A DNA stretch of 55,890 nucleotides from contig JAFRGC010000088.1 in the NCBI GenBank assembly GCA_017434025.1, positions 1 to 55,890 on the forward strand. Direction: 5' to 3'. This document shows, piece after piece, positions 1-7,903 of this stretch. Origin of the DNA: Mogibacterium sp. (lineage in GTDB: Bacteria > Bacillota > Clostridia > Peptostreptococcales > Anaerovoracaceae). Both the position numbers and the translations under genes were made by a program. Each line of letters starts with the position of its first letter. Positions within the stretch are counted from its first letter, which is position 1. Below the pieces are notes generated by a model. The model had not been told where the DNA came from. It saw only the letters and a list, made by a program, of their open reading frames with translations, and did no database searches.

Positions 1-35
1 GCAATGTTTATATGCAATTTCATTATTCCCAAATA

Positions 36-83
36 ACAAAACAGCACACCCTTAGGAATTGTCCCATGCAGATGTGCTGTTTT
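36..83 (-). terminator. Rho-independent terminator of putP
   Basis: The sequence AACAGCACA (from about 39) pairs with TGTGCTGTT (ending about 81). Read on the minus strand the hairpin is followed by a T-rich run (GTTTTGTTATTT). It lies about 90 bases past the stop of the symporter gene. Confidence 0.7.
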
Positions 84-173
84 ATTCGATTTGCCCCTTA
101 ACAGTCATCTTAACTTAATGACATTGAGCGAGCGCTGCCCCTTTTATCGTTCTGTGTAATTGTCCGATGATCA

Positions 174-1688
174 CTATTCAGCAAGTGCGTCTCTTTCTCT
201 TGCCTTGTCGAATACTGCTCTTTCCTTGTCAAGTGTCGGAGTGACTTTAGCTACGATGAATGCTACAAGTCCGCCTGCAATGAATCCAGGCAGCAGCTCG
301 TAAACACCTGTCGAAGCGGAGAGTCCGCCGAACAGCCAGCCAAGGTCAACAGCAAAGCCTGCAACAATACCTGCGATAGCTCCCTTATAGTTGAACTCTC
401 TCCAGAAGAGTGACAGGATGATGACCGGTCCGAACGAAGCGCCGAATGCACCCCATGCGTTCTCTACCAGGTTCATGATAGCCTGTGCTCCGGCTCCCTT
501 GGAAGAAGCGATCAGGTAAGCGATGACAGCGATGACTACTACTACGATACGTCCTACCATTACTGCTTCCTTCTCGCTGACATCCTTCTTGAAGTTTGCG
601 TACAGGTCAGATGTGAATGAGCTGGATGCTACGAGCAGCTGTGAGTCTGCAGTGGATACTGAAGCTGCGATGATCGCTGCGAGCAGCAGTCCGGAAACAG
701 CAGCCGGGAAGTATTTCCTTGCCATTGTGATGAATACGATCTTCTGCATTCCGATCGGGAGCAGTTCATCAGCTACCAGCATTCTGCCCATGTAAGCGAT
801 GAGGCATGCACTGCCGAGTGAGATCAGTACCCAGATGATAGCGATCGTTGATGCCTTCTTGATTTCCTTTGGCTTCTCGATCGACATGAATCTTACGATG
901 ATGTGCGGCATACCGAAGTATCCGAGACCCCAAGCCATACCTGTTGCGATATCCTGCCAGCTTGCGCTGAAGAGTCCGCCGCCGAAGTCGCATGTCACAA
1001 CTGCGCCGCTCGCGTCTGTGTACTCATATACCTGGCTGAGAAGCGATGTATCGAGGTTCTGGTGTGTAGCGAGAACTGTGATAGGAACTGCCATCAGAGC
1101 GATCATCATCAGCATGCCCTGGAAGAAGTCTGTCCAGCATACTGCGGTGAATCCTCCGAAGATCGTATAGAATACGATCAGCAGTGCGAATACGACCATC
1201 GCAAGTGTTGTCGAGATTCCCGGGAACAGTGTTCCGAATACTGTAGTTCCTGCTACGAAAGCAGAAGCTACATAGATCGTGTAAGCAAACAGGAAGATCA
1301 GAGCGCAGATCACCTGCAGTGTCTTAGTATCTGCATCAAACCTGTTAGCGAGGAACTGAGGGATAGTGATCGAGTCATCAGCTTCCTCAGAGAATACTCT
1401 CAGTCTTCTTGCACAGAGGATCCAGTTGAGTGCTGTACCGAGAGCAAGTCCGATACCGATCCAGATCTGGCCGAATCCGAATGCCAGGATCGATCCCGGA
1501 AGTCCCATCAGCAGCCATGCTGACATATCTGATGCCTGTGCCGAAAGTGCTGTTACCCATGGTCCCATCTGACGTCCGCCTAGGAAGTAATCTTCCTGGC
1601 TTCTCTGCTTATCCTTGATGTAGAAGTAAATTACTACTCCCATCAGCGCGACGAAGTAGAGAATAAAGGTTAACATTTCAGAATTCAT
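174..1688 (-). CDS. putP: Sodium/proline-type symporter (SSS family)
   Basis: The 504-residue protein is an inner-membrane secondary transporter that would use the sodium gradient to import proline or a similar solute. It has the family's usual length and many hydrophobic segments. The ALSAQASDMSAWLLMGLPG stretch near residues 47-66 and the later AASVSTADSQLL segment match regions around the Na+ site in PutP/SSS proteins. The N-terminal YFLGGR motif is also typical. AGGAG sits 6 bases before the ATG. The gene is monocistronic, with its own promoter (-35 at 1847-1852) and terminator. The substrate is inferred from the family; pantothenate or another amino acid cannot be excluded. Confidence 0.9.
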   Translation of the reverse strand: MNSEMLTFILYFVALMGVVIYFYIKDKQRSQEDYFLGGRQMGPWVTALSAQASDMSAWLLMGLPGSILAFGFGQIWIGIGLALGTALNWILCARRLRVFSEEADDSITIPQFLANRFDADTKTLQVICALIFLFAYTIYVASAFVAGTTVFGTLFPGISTTLAMVVFALLIVFYTIFGGFTAVCWTDFFQGMLMMIALMAVPITVLATHQNLDTSLLSQVYEYTDASGAVVTCDFGGGLFSASWQDIATGMAWGLGYFGMPHIIVRFMSIEKPKEIKKASTIAIIWVLISLGSACLIAYMGRMLVADELLPIGMQKIVFITMARKYFPAAVSGLLLAAIIAASVSTADSQLLVASSSFTSDLYANFKKDVSEKEAVMVGRIVVVVIAVIAYLIASSKGAGAQAIMNLVENAWGAFGASFGPVIILSLFWREFNYKGAIAGIVAGFAVDLGWLFGGLSASTGVYELLPGFIAGGLVAFIVAKVTPTLDKERAVFDKARERDALAE

Positions 1689-1735
1689 AAATACTCCTTT
1701 TCTGTTGCCATCTCCCCTATCATATCGTTAATAAT

Positions 1736-1760
1736 TTCACGGTCTTCCCGGATCCGTGAA
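1736..1760 (-). promoter_or_regulatory. Inverted repeat in the putP leader
   Basis: TTCACGG (1736-1742) and CCGTGAA (1754-1760) form a 7-bp stem with an 11-base loop inside the untranslated leader of putP, about 50 bases before the start codon. It could be an RNA hairpin or an operator. No riboswitch class was recognised. Confidence 0.3.
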
Positions 1761-1823
1761 TCCCCAAGATGTGCAGAAGCACACCTGATGAGGCTATCAT
1801 ATGGCAACTATAATTATGTATAT

Positions 1824-1852
1824 ATTATCGGTGTATTCATGCTTTAAGTCAA
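1824..1852 (-). promoter_or_regulatory. Predicted putP promoter
   Basis: On the minus strand TTGACT (1847-1852) is followed after 17 bases by GATAAT (1824-1829). This gives a leader of roughly 130 bases. Confidence 0.5.
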
Positions 1853-1948
1853 TCTTAAAGTGATATTAAGTTATCATTAATACGGCAGTATAACACCGAT
1901 TTTCTTATGTGAAGAATTGGTGAAGCTTTGAAATTTCAACGATATACG

Positions 1949-1998
1949 GCTTTAACAAATTGTTAAAGCGCGAAAGCATTTTGTTAATTATATAACAA
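1949..1998. promoter_or_regulatory. Two neighbouring palindromes upstream of putP
   Basis: The first site (1949-1969) is a perfect palindrome with arms GCTTTAACAA and TTGTTAAAGC around a single A. Twelve bases on, TTGTTA (1981-1986) and TAACAA (1993-1998) form a second inverted repeat with the same half-site. The pair lies about 100 bases upstream of the putP -35 box, in an otherwise AT-rich gap of about 600 bases (1689-2291) where no convincing gene was seen. The sites look like operators for an unidentified dimeric regulator. Confidence 0.35.
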
Positions 1999-2219
1999 CG
2001 TACTCCCCAGTTTTGTACCCCAAACCATGTGATTTTCCCTTCAGATCATGCTCCAAAATGCATTTTTATACTTTGCATCAAATAATTACACGCACTTTCA
2101 TACTCCAAATGATCCGGAAAAAGAAATGTGATATCTGTCGCTATACCGTTATTTTTTTATCAATTGCTGCGTGGAGGAGCCGCTCCTTGAGATCCACACG
2201 CGATATTTTGAGCAAGCAG

Positions 2220-2255
2220 AAAAAGAGGTGAGCAGATATTCGGTCTGCTCACCTC
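2220..2255 (-). terminator. Terminator of the GntR-ABC operon
   Basis: GAGGTGAGCAGA (2225-2236) pairs perfectly with TCTGCTCACCTC (2244-2255) across a 7-base loop. On the minus strand it is followed by CTTTTTC. It closes the transporter operon that ends at 2292. Confidence 0.85.
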
Positions 2256-2291
2256 CTGTATTTGCATCAGATCCGTGGATCCTCAGATCTG

Positions 2292-3050
2292 TTAATTCAG
2301 ATTGAGTTTCTTCTCCATCAGATAATTGCAGATGAAGAAGTATATCACTCCGATCGCTATGGTAACTACTAATGCGATCAGCATCGTCATGCGGAAGCCG
2401 GCTATGCTGTTGAACACGTCGTAAAATTTGAAAGACATAACTTCTGTGACTCCTCTGCCTACGAATGTTTCTGCAATCATCAGCCCGATATACGCGCCAA
2501 TAGCGGCAAGTGTCGTGTGCTGCTTAGCCTGGCGTCCTATTGTGATCGCTGCGTAGATCTGCAGAACGCTTTGCGTGATGCCGAATACAGTCACAAGCAG
2601 AACCAGGATCACGGTCAGCCAGTCGACCTTAGACAGGAACTCAAGCCAGTTCACTTTGAAGATATCCAGGAAATGTCCGCTGAACATTGCGATGATGATT
2701 CCTGTCACCGCCATTGCTACCATTGACAGCAGGACCCACAGCATCGCTGAGATCGTCTTGCTTGCGATATGCTGCGAAGCTGTCACCGGAAGGACCTGAT
2801 TGAAGTACGCCTCATCGCCGAGCAGGCTGTTGTTGTATCTCTGGATTATCATCACTACAGCCATAACAACTACCGCAGTAGCTGCGGCTGTGTAAAGCAG
2901 TGCGGAGATCACAATCATGAACTCCGACTCCTTCTGGAGCGGGCCAACCATGAGCCCGAGAAGCGCTGCAGTTGCGATCCAGCCTATATACAGCGGCACA
3001 AGTCTGCGTCCCAGTGCCGGGATCTCATATTTTAACAGTTTGCCTAACAT
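2292..3050 (-). CDS. ABC-2 type transporter permease
   Basis: The 252-residue integral membrane protein has about six hydrophobic segments (near residues 18-36, 42-67, 100-125, 145-165, 180-195 and 222-245), as in ABC-2 permeases. It overlaps the upstream ATPase gene by 7 bases, which suggests coupled translation and a complex of the two. With the adjacent GntR regulator the set resembles the YtrA-controlled exporters of Bacillota, which often respond to cell-envelope-active compounds. The substrate is not visible from the sequence. Confidence 0.8.
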   Translation of the reverse strand: MLGKLLKYEIPALGRRLVPLYIGWIATAALLGLMVGPLQKESEFMIVISALLYTAAATAVVVMAVVMIIQRYNNSLLGDEAYFNQVLPVTASQHIASKTISAMLWVLLSMVAMAVTGIIIAMFSGHFLDIFKVNWLEFLSKVDWLTVILVLLVTVFGITQSVLQIYAAITIGRQAKQHTTLAAIGAYIGLMIAETFVGRGVTEVMSFKFYDVFNSIAGFRMTMLIALVVTIAIGVIYFFICNYLMEKKLNLN

Positions 3051-3739
3051 CTGAATACCTCCCTGAAGAGCTTGTCGACGCTCTCACCTGTCTCCTCTCT
3101 TATCTCCTCTGCCTGCTTATGCAGCACCACTCTGCCTTCCTTGAGGAAGACCACATCATCCAGTACGGATTCGATATCGGAGATGAGATGTGTAGATATG
3201 ATGACTACCGCGTCCTCGTTATAGTTCGAAATGATTGTCCTGAGTATGTAATCTCTGGTTGCCGGGTCGACTCCGCCGATCGGCTCGTCCAGCAGGTAGA
3301 CCTGCGCATCCCTCGCCATGACCAGACACAGCTGGAGTTTCTCTTTGGTCCCCTTGGACATCTTCTTCATCGGCTGGTTGATGTCAAGGCCAAGATCCTT
3401 GACCATCTTCACTGCCTTGCTGCGGTTGAAATCCACGAAGAAGTCTTCGTACAGATCCATCAGCTGCTTCGTGTTCATGTAATCCGGCAGTGCGTTCCTA
3501 TCCGGCAGATAAGCGACGACCTTCTTGGTCTCGACGCCCGGATCCATACCGTTGATCTTAACGGATCCCGCCGTTGGGGTCAGCAGCCCGTTCATGATCT
3601 TGAGCAGTGTGGTCTTCCCGCTCCCATTTGGACCGAGCAGACCAACGATCTGTCCCTTCTCCAGCTGGAGCGCAACACTGTCAAGAGCAGTCAGGCTTCC
3701 GAATTGCTTCGTAAGATGATTGATTTCTATTCTTGCCAT
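3044..3739 (-). CDS. ABC transporter ATP-binding protein
   Basis: The 231-residue ATPase subunit pairs with the permease encoded just downstream. Motifs in order are Walker A GPNGSGKTT, a Q-loop region, the signature MSKGTKEKL (a common variant of LSGGQ in BcrA-type exporters), Walker B VYLLDEP, and the switch histidine in IISTHL. The reading frame extends 14 codons further upstream. The ATG at 3739 is chosen because TAAGGAGG stands 8-9 bases before it, whereas the longer start overlaps the regulator gene and has no ribosome site. Confidence 0.85.
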   Translation of the reverse strand: MARIEINHLTKQFGSLTALDSVALQLEKGQIVGLLGPNGSGKTTLLKIMNGLLTPTAGSVKINGMDPGVETKKVVAYLPDRNALPDYMNTKQLMDLYEDFFVDFNRSKAVKMVKDLGLDINQPMKKMSKGTKEKLQLCLVMARDAQVYLLDEPIGGVDPATRDYILRTIISNYNEDAVVIISTHLISDIESVLDDVVFLKEGRVVLHKQAEEIREETGESVDKLFREVFRC

Positions 3740-3756
3740 TACTACTGCCTCCTTAC

Positions 3757-4128
3757 CTATGCCTGGATATCTTCGAGCCATCTCTTCACAGCTCCGGTGA
3801 TCTCCTCACCTGTCATTCCTATCTTGCGGAGTTTGTTTGCAAACTCCTCGAAATATCTCTTAGCGAGTTCTTCATGCAGACCTTTCAAGACTTTCTCCTC
3901 CTTAGTTACGAATCTGCCGCTGGTACGTTCCGAGAAAACCAGTTCCCTTCTCTCAAGCTCGGCCAGCGCTCTCTGCATCGTGTTAGGATTGACTCCCGCG
4001 TCCATTGCCAGATCTCTGACTGACGGAAGCTTCTCGCCGGGACTGTACGCCCCGCTCGCGATACGCATCGTCAGCTCATCTATGATCTGGGAATAGATTG
4101 GAACCCCGTTCTTAAAATTCCATTCCAT
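3757..4128 (-). CDS. GntR-family repressor, YtrA type
   Basis: The 123-residue protein has an N-terminal winged helix-turn-helix with the GntR signature (IYSQIIDELTMRI ... GEKLPSVRDLA ... NPNTMQRALAELE). It has only a short helical tail of about 50 residues instead of a large effector domain, which is the YtrA layout. It is the first gene of the operon with the ABC transporter, so it most likely represses its own promoter and responds to the exporter's substrate or to membrane stress. The ligand is unknown. Confidence 0.85.
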   Translation of the reverse strand: MEWNFKNGVPIYSQIIDELTMRIASGAYSPGEKLPSVRDLAMDAGVNPNTMQRALAELERRELVFSERTSGRFVTKEEKVLKGLHEELAKRYFEEFANKLRKIGMTGEEITGAVKRWLEDIQA

Positions 4129-4220
4129 CTTTCCGTCCTTTCTCTATTGATCAGTACCGCTGTATGTTCTTTCACATACAGCAGCGGATTTGCTGAAGTG
4201 CTTCTGTACTCTGTGTTACT

Positions 4221-4254
4221 GTATTAATCACTTAGTACAATAATACATTAATAC
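4221..4254. promoter_or_regulatory. Candidate GntR operator
   Basis: GTATTAAT (4221-4228) and ATTAATAC (4247-4254) are perfect inverted half-sites 18 bases apart. The second one overlaps the predicted -10 region of the regulator-transporter operon, a typical position for autorepression. Confidence 0.45.
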
Positions 4255-4273
4255 AATCTTATATCCTTGTCAA
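4245..4273 (-). promoter_or_regulatory. Predicted promoter of the GntR-ABC operon
   Basis: The minus strand carries a perfect TTGACA (4268-4273). A 17-base spacer leads to TAATGT (4245-4250), a weak -10 box inside the inverted repeat. Confidence 0.45.
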
Positions 4274-4363
4274 CACCTTTTTTGATATTTTCGTAACTTT
4301 CGTAAATGATTTGGTTCGCACTGCGTCTCTGTCGGAAAGAGTTTGTAGCGATCGGCGCCGTGC

Positions 4364-4393
4364 TTGACCGCCTGCGGGCAACTGCAATATAAT
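4364..4393 (+). promoter_or_regulatory. Promoter of the DUF1461 gene
   Basis: TTGACC (4364-4369), an 18-base spacer and a perfect TATAAT (4388-4393) place transcription start near 4400. This also rules out the TTG at 4399 as a start codon. Confidence 0.65.
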
Positions 4394-4434
4394 CGGAATT
4401 GGTTTTAACGGGAGTACGGGAGATATACTGGATC

Positions 4435-5214
4435 ATGAAAATCAAAGGGAAAGGTTACAATGAATATGCCGCTGCGTTCTTCTGCGGTATATTTCTGCTC
4501 ATAATCCTGCTCATAACTTCGACGCAGGCTGTCTGCTACTGGATACCGGACTGGTGGAGGACGGAATATGCCAAATACAACACGCCGCAGTATGTGACCG
4601 GTGAGATGTCACTGGATGATGCTGTATATATTACAGATCAGATGCTGGAGTACTGCATCGGCAGGCTTGACACGCTTGAGGACACAGAGGCGACGATCGA
4701 CGGAGTTACTGCTCCGTTCTTCACAGAACGGGAGAAGCTCCATCTTGCTGATTGCCGTGTCATTTTCCTCGGTGCAGTCAGAGTCAGGCTGATCCTGATC
4801 CTGGTCATTATCGGACTGCTCTTCGCTGTATGGTTCTCGATCAGGAGCAGGCATGCAAAAAGATCCGGAGATGATGCCATCGATCCGGATCTCATGTCCT
4901 ATGTCGGCAGACGGTTCTCGCGCACACTTGCGTGCGGATATCTCGCCGCCCTTATTGTACTGCTTGTTGCAGCATTACTGATCGTATTGATGGGAATGGA
5001 GGACTTCACCCTCCTGTTCACCAGGTTCCACCATGTATTCTTCGACAACGATCTGTGGATACTGGATCCACGCCACGATAACCTGGTCAATGTCATGCAG
5101 GAATCTGTCTTCGCGGACGCTGCGATCTGGATCGGCAGCATCTGGGCAGCTTCCGCTGTACTGCTCGCTGTTATCAGCGGTGTGATCCTCGGGAAAACAT
5201 CCGATGTGAAATGA
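4435..5214 (+). CDS. DUF1461 / TIGR01906-type membrane protein
   Basis: The 259-residue protein has about four hydrophobic segments (residues 12-34, 113-138, 164-190 and 233-250). The long outer loop carries the family-like motifs FTEREKLHLAD and FHHVFFDNDLWILDP, which match the pattern of the DUF1461 integral membrane family; no biochemical role is established for it. The ATG is preceded by GGGAGA 11 bases away. The gene is divergent from the GntR operon. Its stop codon directly abuts the stop of the convergent lipoprotein gene. Confidence 0.7.
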   Translation: MKIKGKGYNEYAAAFFCGIFLLIILLITSTQAVCYWIPDWWRTEYAKYNTPQYVTGEMSLDDAVYITDQMLEYCIGRLDTLEDTEATIDGVTAPFFTEREKLHLADCRVIFLGAVRVRLILILVIIGLLFAVWFSIRSRHAKRSGDDAIDPDLMSYVGRRFSRTLACGYLAALIVLLVAALLIVLMGMEDFTLLFTRFHHVFFDNDLWILDPRHDNLVNVMQESVFADAAIWIGSIWAASAVLLAVISGVILGKTSDVK

Positions 5215-6552
5215 TCACTGGATATCTTCTCCTGCCCCCAGTTCAGACCTAGCCTGAGAGACCTCAGATTCGCTGAATACGCCGCTATACAGCCTGTTGC
5301 AGAGGCTGATGCCATAATACAGTTTCTCGCTGTCAGAGCCGTTAACAGCAGCCTTAGGAACGACGATGATCTCAGGGTCCAGGAGGACATTGCCCTCCTC
5401 GTCTTTGAGGCGGTCCTGCATTTCTGACTTCGCCGCAGATGCGTTATCCATGCTGTTCACCACTATTATGATATAGTCCGGTGCCCAGCTTATTATTTTG
5501 TCGTCAGTAACTGTCTTATCTTTCGATCCTGCGACGTTATTCGCTTTCGCCATGTTGAGCAATGCGCTCTTGCCTGTCGTCTCGTGATCACCGATCTCAA
5601 TGTAGCAGTCTGCCTTATCTGAGTCGCTGATGTTCACATAGCTGAGCTGTGTATCCCAGTATTTGTACGCGTTATACTCCCAATGCGCGTACAGTGTCAT
5701 ATCTGAGTCGCTGTCGAAGATATCTTCCTCTGATACCTGTGTGCCGCCTTCCGGCTCAGTGAACCATCCGATGAGCTCATATCCGTCATATGCCGCTCCT
5801 GGGAACGATCCGTAAGCATCACCCTTCCGGACAGTCTTCGTGCTGTCACCAGAGCTGATCGAACCGCCATTAGGGTCAAATGTCACTCTAGCCGAAGCCT
5901 GCGGTATCGCCTTCCAGTGCGCGTACAAAGTGACGGTTCCGCTGCCGGTGACTTTGGTTTCCGCGGTCACCTTCTCGCCGCCCTCTGCTTCTGTGTACCA
6001 GCCTTCAAAAGTATATCCTTCCATCTGCGGAACAGGCAGTTCTCCCAGAAGATCTCCCTCTGAACGTGTGAATTTCCCTCCGGATACTGTACCACCATTG
6101 GCGTCAAGCGTCACTGTGACGGTCTTGATCTCAGGCAGTTTGCCGCCGCCTCCGCCACCGCCGTTCCTGCGCGGTACTCTCGGTGTGCCCTGCCTGTTGC
6201 CGCCCTGCTGGTTCTGGCTGGTATCTTCCGGTCCCTCCGGCTCCTCTATCGTCTCCGGATCGTAGTTCTCCATCTCGCTCTCGAAGTTCTCGTCGTGGAA
6301 TTCCTCTTCCTCTTCCTCAGGCTGACCGCTGAAATCAAAGCGCGAGAATACTGACTCCTTCGTCTCCGTGAGTCCCAGCTCGTCCCGCCTCATCTCGTAT
6401 TCATCTCTCAGCAGGCCATCTTCGTCAGGCACCGTCCTGGAATAGTTGGTGTTGTCAGTGACGCGCACTCTGCATCCGCACAGAAGCAGCATGCACAATA
6501 CGATAGATGCGAGGCATAATATTCTGATGTTTGCTGTTCTCTTATAATGCAT
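5215..6552 (-). CDS. Lipoprotein with two InlB-type repeats and a binding-protein-like C-terminus
   Basis: The 445-residue protein begins with a lipoprotein signal peptide ending in LLCGC (lipid-carrying Cys 27). An acidic, glycine-rich linker with a GGGGGGG run follows. Next come two copies of the roughly 70-residue InlB B/Listeria-Bacteroides repeat, recognisable by LDANGG...GYTFEGWYTE...TLYAHW and FDPNGG...GYELIGWFTE...TLYAHW. The last 150 residues (SWAPDYIIIV..., DPEIIVVP) resemble half of a metal-type periplasmic binding protein. It is the last gene of the MoxR operon, overlapping the preceding gene by 11 bases. It is probably membrane-anchored and exposed on the surface. The ligand is unknown. 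Confidence 0.7.
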   Translation of the reverse strand: MHYKRTANIRILCLASIVLCMLLLCGCRVRVTDNTNYSRTVPDEDGLLRDEYEMRRDELGLTETKESVFSRFDFSGQPEEEEEEFHDENFESEMENYDPETIEEPEGPEDTSQNQQGGNRQGTPRVPRRNGGGGGGGKLPEIKTVTVTLDANGGTVSGGKFTRSEGDLLGELPVPQMEGYTFEGWYTEAEGGEKVTAETKVTGSGTVTLYAHWKAIPQASARVTFDPNGGSISSGDSTKTVRKGDAYGSFPGAAYDGYELIGWFTEPEGGTQVSEEDIFDSDSDMTLYAHWEYNAYKYWDTQLSYVNISDSDKADCYIEIGDHETTGKSALLNMAKANNVAGSKDKTVTDDKIISWAPDYIIIVVNSMDNASAAKSEMQDRLKDEEGNVLLDPEIIVVPKAAVNGSDSEKLYYGISLCNRLYSGVFSESEVSQARSELGAGEDIQ

Positions 6553-7888
6553 ATCTGAAATGTGCTCTCAGCTTGTCCTTCCAGTTCATTTTATTTCTTG
6601 CTGCCGCCATCGTTTCCTTGAGGAAGGATGACATCTGCTGTCTGTCTTCATCAGTCATAGAGTGATCACTGTACACAGCTTCTTTCCAGATCTCAAGCAT
6701 TGCGGAATACTTCGCCGCATATTCGTCTGCCAGCTCTCTTCTGACATTTTCCTGCATCGCTGAGAAAGCCGGCTCTTCCGGACTTATCCCGCAGGCTTTG
6801 AGCCAGCGTACAGCGTATGGGAACATCGCGCCTATCGATCTGTTAGGGTCATCGCTGTCAAGGCCTGCTCTGACAGCCTTCCGGCGCTTGCTGAGCCTCC
6901 TGTGCAGCAGGTACAGCACCGCAGCTATTGCGAGCACTACAGCCGCCAGTCCAGCCCACGCAGTAACCGAAGCCTCATGACCGGCTTCTCCGCGCAGCAC
7001 ATCGATAAGGCTCTCATTGCTGCGTTCTCTCTCCTCCGGCTCCTGCAGATCGGTTATATCCTGCTCTCCGCCTTCTATGTATGCGCTCCTGAGAGCGAAC
7101 ATATCTCTCAGGTTCTCATTGGCGCGGGATACCGCGTAGTTCTCGCCGGGATCCGCAAACACGACCGCCCCGAAAACAAGTGCGACAGCCAGCAGTATCG
7201 GAAGCGCTGCTCCGATCCTGCCGTTGGCATAGGACAGCAGGAGCGTCAATATCATAGCGATCAGGCATGGTACGGAAGGGATGACCCCCAGATACGCAAA
7301 CAGGATCATGACTACGATAAACAAGCCGGTGTTGACTGCCCTGCGGTATGCTGCAGGAGGCAGTGCCGCGATAAATCCAATCAGTGCCGATCCCCACACT
7401 GCCGCGAGTCTCAGACACATCTCAGGATCTTCTTCGCCTTGGGCTCCCACTGAGAGCATATCATATACGTATGCCTGCGACATCTCCGACTGTTCGAATA
7501 TGCTGTTGATGATCAGCGCCATTCCATTGCCTATATATTTGCGCAGCAATACGGCTGCCGCTATGAGCAGTACCGCTATGAGGATCCTGAGCCCCATTCT
7601 CAGCCTCTCATCGAGACCTGCCATCGCGGTCCCCGTCAGCATGAACATGAGGAATCCCGGCAGGACGAACGGCAGCAGCATGATGTCACCGGTCATGATG
7701 ACAAACGATGCAATCGCAGCCGTGACAAACAATGCCGAAACGATATCAAGCCCCAGCCGGCCTCTGATGACTCCAGGTTCGCCCTTCCTGAGCCCGATCA
7801 TCGACTCAGTATTACGGACGCTGACAGTAAAGGTGTCAGCCGGAATGTCTCCTACTATGAAAATGTCAGAGCCTGTCGTCTCCTTCAC
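6542..7888 (-). CDS. Multi-spanning membrane protein of the MoxR-DUF58 operon
   Basis: The 448-residue protein has about eight hydrophobic segments between residues 48 and 255. A loop of about 55 residues follows, then one more membrane segment near 308-330 and a soluble, charged C-terminus. The position after moxR and a DUF58 gene is where many bacteria encode a membrane-bound transglutaminase-like protein. Here no Cys-His-Asp transglutaminase core is visible, so only the membrane scaffold and C-terminal part seem to be kept. The GTG start has AGAAGAGG upstream. Function unknown. Confidence 0.6.
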   Translation of the reverse strand: MKETTGSDIFIVGDIPADTFTVSVRNTESMIGLRKGEPGVIRGRLGLDIVSALFVTAAIASFVIMTGDIMLLPFVLPGFLMFMLTGTAMAGLDERLRMGLRILIAVLLIAAAVLLRKYIGNGMALIINSIFEQSEMSQAYVYDMLSVGAQGEEDPEMCLRLAAVWGSALIGFIAALPPAAYRRAVNTGLFIVVMILFAYLGVIPSVPCLIAMILTLLLSYANGRIGAALPILLAVALVFGAVVFADPGENYAVSRANENLRDMFALRSAYIEGGEQDITDLQEPEERERSNESLIDVLRGEAGHEASVTAWAGLAAVVLAIAAVLYLLHRRLSKRRKAVRAGLDSDDPNRSIGAMFPYAVRWLKACGISPEEPAFSAMQENVRRELADEYAAKYSAMLEIWKEAVYSDHSMTDEDRQQMSSFLKETMAAARNKMNWKDKLRAHFRYAL

Positions 7889-7903
7889 TCTGTACCTCTT
7901 CTG

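Noticed and set aside
2013-2231. 72-codon plus-strand frame in the putP upstream gap
   Set aside because: No ribosome site, odd composition, and it runs into the terminator hairpin of the other strand.
2972-4096. Plus-strand open frame of 374 codons across the ABC-GntR genes
   Set aside because: It spans three convincing minus-strand genes and its product is without coherent domains.
4399-4434. Longer start (TTG) for the DUF1461 protein
   Set aside because: It coincides with the predicted transcription start; the ATG at 4435 fits better.
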